NCBI GenBank assembly: GCA_003242605.1
Contig: QGUZ01000097.1
Span: 1-16,504, forward strand
Origin: Actinomycetota bacterium
Lineage (GTDB): Bacteria > Actinomycetota > Actinomycetes > Streptosporangiales > Streptosporangiaceae
DNA length: 16,504 bases
Direction of reading: 5' to 3'
The notes under the pieces are model-generated. The model did not search any database. It saw nothing but the letters and a program-made list of their open reading frames with translations, and was not told where the DNA came from. Position 1 is the first letter of the stretch. Each line of letters starts with the position of its first letter. Made by a program: the position numbers and the translations under genes. Below, piece after piece: positions 13,734 through 16,504 of the stretch.

Positions 13734-15923
13734 TCAGTCGGCGGCCGGCGCGGCCGCGGTGCCGTCGGCCTCGGTGGAGCCCGCCGCGGCGGCGACCGGC
13801 GCGTTCTCGCCCGTCGCCGCGCGGGCCGCGTTCGCGGCGATCGTCTCGTGGGTCATGCCGCCCGCCGCGACGTCGATGATCCAGGAGAGCACGAACGCCT
13901 CCTCGCGCCAGGCGTCGTACCGGCCGCTGCGGCCGCCGTGCCCGGCTCCCATCTCGGTCTTGAGCAGGAACGGCCCGCCCGACGCGGTGGCGCGCAGCTT
14001 CGCGATCCACTTGGCGGGCTCGTGGTAGAGCACGCGGGTGTCGTTGAGGCTCGTGGTGGCGAGGATCGGCGGGTACGCGCGCGCGTTGATGTTCTCGTAC
14101 GGCGAGTAGGACTTCATGTACGCGTACACCTCCGGGTCCTCCAGAGGGTTGCCCCACTCGTCCCACTCGATCACGGTGAGCGGCAGCGACGGGTCGAGGA
14201 TCGTGTTCAGCGCGTCGACGAACGGCACCTCGGCCACGACCCCGGCGAACTCGTCCGGGGCGAGGTTGAGCACCGCGCCCATGAGCAGGCCGCCGGCCGA
14301 GCCGCCGCGCGCGATGATCTTGCTCGCCCAGCCGGTCCGCCGCAGGTGCCGGGCGCAGGCGACGAAGTCGGTGAAGGTGTTCTTCTTGCGCAGCAGCTTG
14401 CCGTCCTCGTACCACTGCCGGCCCATCTCGCCGCCGCCCCGGACGTGCGCGACGGCGAAGACGAAGCCCCGGTCGAGCAGGCTGAGCCGGGCCACCGAGA
14501 ACGACGGGTCGATCGAGGACTCGTAGCTGCCGTAGCCGTACAGCAGGGTCGGCGCGGGCCGCTGCGTGTCCTTCCGTCGCACGATCGAGATCGGCACCTT
14601 GGTGCCGTCCTCGGCGACCGCCCACTCGCGGAACTGCTCGTAGTCCTCCGGGTCGTAGCCGCCGAGCACCGGCCGCCGCTTGAGCAGGATGAGCTCGCCG
14701 GTCTCGAGCACGTAGTCGTACACCGACGGCGGCGTGATCATCGACGTGTAGCCGAGCCGCACCCGCCCGGTCTCGAACTCGGGGTTGCCGCCCGGCTCCA
14801 CCTGGTAGAGCGGCTCGGTGAACGGGATCTCGTACGGCTCGCCGTACCCCTCGCCCGGCCGGTAGGGGAGGATGCGGATGCCGGTGAGGCCGTCCCGGCG
14901 GAAGTGCACCACGAGGTGGTCGGAGAACGCGTCCATACCAAGCAGCCGGGTGTCCTCCCGGTGCTCGATGAGCGGGGTCCACGCGCCGGGGTCGTCGAGC
15001 GGGGCGCGGGCCAGCTCGAAGTTCCGCGCGTTGCGGTTGTGCAGCACCACGAAGTGGTCACCGGCGTGGTCGATGCCGTACTCGACGCCGGTCTCCCGCG
15101 GCGCGACCAGCCGGAACTCGCCCTGCGGGTCGTCGGCCTCGAGGATGCGCACCTCGGAAGTGATCTTGCTGCCGGAGGAGAGCACGAGGTAGCGCTGGCT
15201 GCGGGTCAGCCCGACGCCGACCCAGAACCGCTCGTCGGTCTCCTCGTAGACGAGGACGTCCTGGTCGGCGGGGGTGCCGATCACGTGCCGGTACACGCGG
15301 TACGGCCGCCAGGCGTCGTCGGTGACCGTGTAGAAGAAGGTGGAGTTGTCCGCCGCCCAGGTGCCGCCGTAGAAGACGCCCGGGATCTCGTCCGGCAGCG
15401 TCTCGCCGGTCCGCAGGTCCTTGAACCGCAGCGTGAAGCGCTCGTTGCCCTCGTAGTCGGTGGAGTACGCGAGCAGGTTGCCGTCCGGGCTCACCGTGGA
15501 CACGCCGAGCGCCAGGTACGGGCGGTCCCCGGCGAGCTCGTTCATGTCGAGCAGGACCTGCTCGCCCGGCAGCGTCTCGCCGGGCTTGATCTCGGGAGGC
15601 GTCTCGTCGACGGCGGCGAGCCGGCACTGGATGCCGTACTGCTTGCCCTCCTCGGTACGGCTGTAGTACCACCAGCCGCCCTTGCGCGTGGGCACGGACA
15701 TGTCGGTCTCCAGGGTCCGCCCCTTGATCTCCTGGAAGATCGTCTCGCGCAGGTCGGCGAGGTGGGTGGTGGCCTGCTCGGTGTAGGCGTTCTCCGCCTC
15801 CAGGTACCGGACCGTGTCCGGGTCCTCCTTGTCGGCGAGCCACGCGTACTCGTCGATGACGACGTCGCCGTGGTGTACCCGCTCAGTCGGGCTCTTCTTC
15901 GCTACAGGCGGCAAGCTCCTCAT
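13734..15923 (-). CDS. ptrB: Oligopeptidase B-like prolyl oligopeptidase family (S9A) serine peptidase
   Basis: The 729-residue protein has the S9A layout: an N-terminal segment with VIDEYAWLADKEDPDTVRYL, a seven-bladed propeller (about 75-410) and a C-terminal alpha/beta hydrolase domain. Catalytic residues are visible as Ser542 (RGGSAGG), Asp628 (SLNDTRVLYHEPAKW) and His662 (GAGHGG). Oligopeptidase B cleaves short peptides after Arg or Lys in the cytoplasm. No signal peptide is present. The last ~35 residues after the usual end of the domain are Ala-rich (AAAAGSTEADGTAAAPAAD) and look like a disordered tail. ATG 15923 has TAGACT 7 bases upstream and no Shine-Dalgarno site. S9A specificity (basic residue versus proline) is assigned by overall resemblance to oligopeptidase B. 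Confidence 0.92.
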   Translation of the reverse strand: MRSLPPVAKKSPTERVHHGDVVIDEYAWLADKEDPDTVRYLEAENAYTEQATTHLADLRETIFQEIKGRTLETDMSVPTRKGGWWYYSRTEEGKQYGIQCRLAAVDETPPEIKPGETLPGEQVLLDMNELAGDRPYLALGVSTVSPDGNLLAYSTDYEGNERFTLRFKDLRTGETLPDEIPGVFYGGTWAADNSTFFYTVTDDAWRPYRVYRHVIGTPADQDVLVYEETDERFWVGVGLTRSQRYLVLSSGSKITSEVRILEADDPQGEFRLVAPRETGVEYGIDHAGDHFVVLHNRNARNFELARAPLDDPGAWTPLIEHREDTRLLGMDAFSDHLVVHFRRDGLTGIRILPYRPGEGYGEPYEIPFTEPLYQVEPGGNPEFETGRVRLGYTSMITPPSVYDYVLETGELILLKRRPVLGGYDPEDYEQFREWAVAEDGTKVPISIVRRKDTQRPAPTLLYGYGSYESSIDPSFSVARLSLLDRGFVFAVAHVRGGGEMGRQWYEDGKLLRKKNTFTDFVACARHLRRTGWASKIIARGGSAGGLLMGAVLNLAPDEFAGVVAEVPFVDALNTILDPSLPLTVIEWDEWGNPLEDPEVYAYMKSYSPYENINARAYPPILATTSLNDTRVLYHEPAKWIAKLRATASGGPFLLKTEMGAGHGGRSGRYDAWREEAFVLSWIIDVAAGGMTHETIAANAARAATGENAPVAAAAGSTEADGTAAAPAAD

Positions 15924-15930
15924 CTCGTTG

Positions 15931-15936
15931 AGTCTA
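15931..15936 (-). promoter_or_regulatory. -10 element for a leaderless peptidase transcript
   Basis: TAGACT on the minus strand, 7 bases before ATG 15923 and identical to the hexamer in front of the AraC-family gene. No -35 match is seen. Confidence 0.4.
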
Positions 15937-16228
15937 CGGCCGGTGTCTCGGCCGTCGGCGCCGTTCCGGCCGGTTGGGGGCGGCGGGCCCGCGGTGACCT
16001 GCGGGGATATCGCGCTCGGGGTGGCCGTGCGCCGGTCCGGCGGCGCGGCGATCCGGTCGGCCGCGGCGCGCCGGAGCCGAAAAATGTGCGAAGCACGCCG
16101 CGGAACCTGGTAACCTTTCCGAGGCCGATGTCCCGGCGCGTGCTCGCTCGCGCTCGATCCGATCGAGAGTGGGCGCGCCGGTCGTACACCGGTTGATCCC
16201 CTGGAAACCCTCGCGACGGCAGCCCGTT
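15937..16228. other. Gene-free region upstream of the rRNA leader
   Basis: Between the peptidase promoter and the first candidate rRNA promoter I see no convincing gene. Short open frames are Arg/Pro-rich and lack start signals. An A-rich patch (16080-16085) and TAACCT (16112-16117) could belong to an upstream promoter element, but no -35 fits. Confidence 0.4.
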
Positions 16229-16257
16229 TTGTGCGGTCTGAGCGGATCGAGTAGGTT
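16229..16257 (+). promoter_or_regulatory. Candidate upstream rRNA-operon promoter
   Basis: TTGTGC (16229-16234) and TAGGTT (16252-16257) are 17 bases apart, each 3 of 6 to consensus. It is supported mainly by its place about 190 bases before the conserved rRNA leader. Confidence 0.3.
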
Positions 16258-16332
16258 GAAGGGGTTGCCCTGGAGGCAGGGAGTCCGAGCTGTGGGTGGC
16301 CCGGTGCCGGGGCCGGTCGGAAAAAGGCCGGT

Positions 16333-16360
16333 TTGACAGGCGGTGGGAAATCCGCAGAAT
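16333..16360 (+). promoter_or_regulatory. Candidate main rRNA-operon promoter
   Basis: A perfect TTGACA (16333-16338) and CAGAAT (16355-16360, 4 of 6) are separated by 16 bases, slightly shorter than ideal. An A-run lies just upstream (16321-16325), like an UP element. It is the only full -35 consensus in the window and sits about 80 bases before the conserved leader. Confidence 0.5.
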
Positions 16361-16439
16361 TGGACAGGCGAAATGGAGCGCCCCGGACGCCGGGATCGGG
16401 AAATCCGGTTGCGGGTCGGTTCGGTGAACGCGTCCGTTT

Positions 16440-16462
16440 CTTGAGAACTCAACAGTGTGCCA
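16440..16462 (+). promoter_or_regulatory. Conserved actinobacterial pre-rRNA leader element
   Basis: TTGAGAACTCAACAGTGTGC (16441-16460), with a small TTGAG/CTCAA stem, matches the leader found shortly before 16S rRNA genes in Mycobacterium, Streptomyces and relatives. There it is associated with antitermination and processing. It indicates an rRNA operon read rightward. No mature rRNA sequence is reached before the window ends at 16504. Confidence 0.75.
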
Positions 16463-16504
16463 AAAGCCAGTGCAGTGAGCTTTACCCCGTCATTCCGGGC
16501 ATGG

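Noticed and set aside
13848..16196. 782-codon plus-strand open frame opposite the peptidase
   Set aside because: Antisense to a protein with intact catalytic triad; no recognisable domain in its own translation.
16080..16504. Mature 16S rRNA, tRNA or riboswitch in the right-hand region
   Set aside because: No 16S 5' motif, tRNA-like cloverleaf or known riboswitch core is seen before the edge; only the leader element is present.
1..16504. CRISPR array, prophage, toxin-antitoxin or defence island
   Set aside because: No regularly spaced repeats, integrase, phage structural genes, nucleases or small paired toxin-antitoxin genes are visible on either strand.

Overview
The window is very GC-rich with strongly G/C-biased third codon positions. 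Several genes have a -10-like hexamer 6-7 bases before the start codon, which suggests leaderless mRNAs. The right edge carries the GAGAACTCAACAGTGTG leader seen ahead of rRNA genes in actinobacteria, and the acyl-CoA dehydrogenase is close to mycobacterial FadE5. Together these point to a high-GC actinobacterium. A member of the Streptosporangiales, perhaps a thermophile, is my best guess, but nothing here fixes the genus.

Layout, left to right. Bases 2-1006 (+) are the C-terminal two thirds of a branched-chain/2-oxoacid dehydrogenase E2 subunit that runs off the left edge. It converges on a FadE5-type acyl-CoA dehydrogenase (1320-3143, -), with a long hairpin between them. fadE5 has a readable promoter with a TetR-type palindrome lying just downstream of its -10. 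Next come two short independent units on the plus strand: a class I methyltransferase (3352-4248) and a VOC/glyoxalase-fold protein (4329-4727). Behind the VOC gene is a scrambled second VOC copy (4763-4964): its N-terminal part lies on the minus strand and its middle part on the plus strand.

Bases 5173-8136 hold a small accessory cluster. An AraC-family regulator (5691-6647, -) is followed on the same strand by a small membrane protein (5173-5619, -). Divergent from them is an NmrA-like NAD(P)-binding protein (6827-7648, +) overlapping by 4 bases a DUF1772-type membrane protein (7645-8136, +). The regulator-target intergenic region has three GCGAACG repeats spaced by about one and two helical turns. 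The DUF1772 gene converges, with only 9 bases between, on a stand-alone molybdopterin oxidoreductase (8146-10266, -).

Further right is an atypical RpiB/LacAB-family sugar-phosphate isomerase (10385-10825, -). Divergent from it is a large membrane protein (11220-13664, +) that combines an N-terminal membrane block, a degenerate kinase-like domain and a lysylphosphatidylglycerol-synthase-type flippase block. It may be translationally coupled to a 26-residue upstream ORF. It converges on an oligopeptidase B-like S9A serine peptidase (13734-15923, -) across a perfect hairpin. The last ~580 bases contain no protein gene. They hold candidate promoters and the leader of an rRNA operon whose first rRNA gene should begin just beyond the right edge.

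Most of this is ordinary chromosomal housekeeping and catabolism. I see no phage, insertion sequence, CRISPR array, tRNA or obvious defence system. The least explained items are the inverted VOC remnant, the flippase/pseudokinase fusion with its small upstream ORF, the RpiB paralog that lacks both canonical histidines, and the repeat arrays upstream of the NmrA and molybdoenzyme genes.
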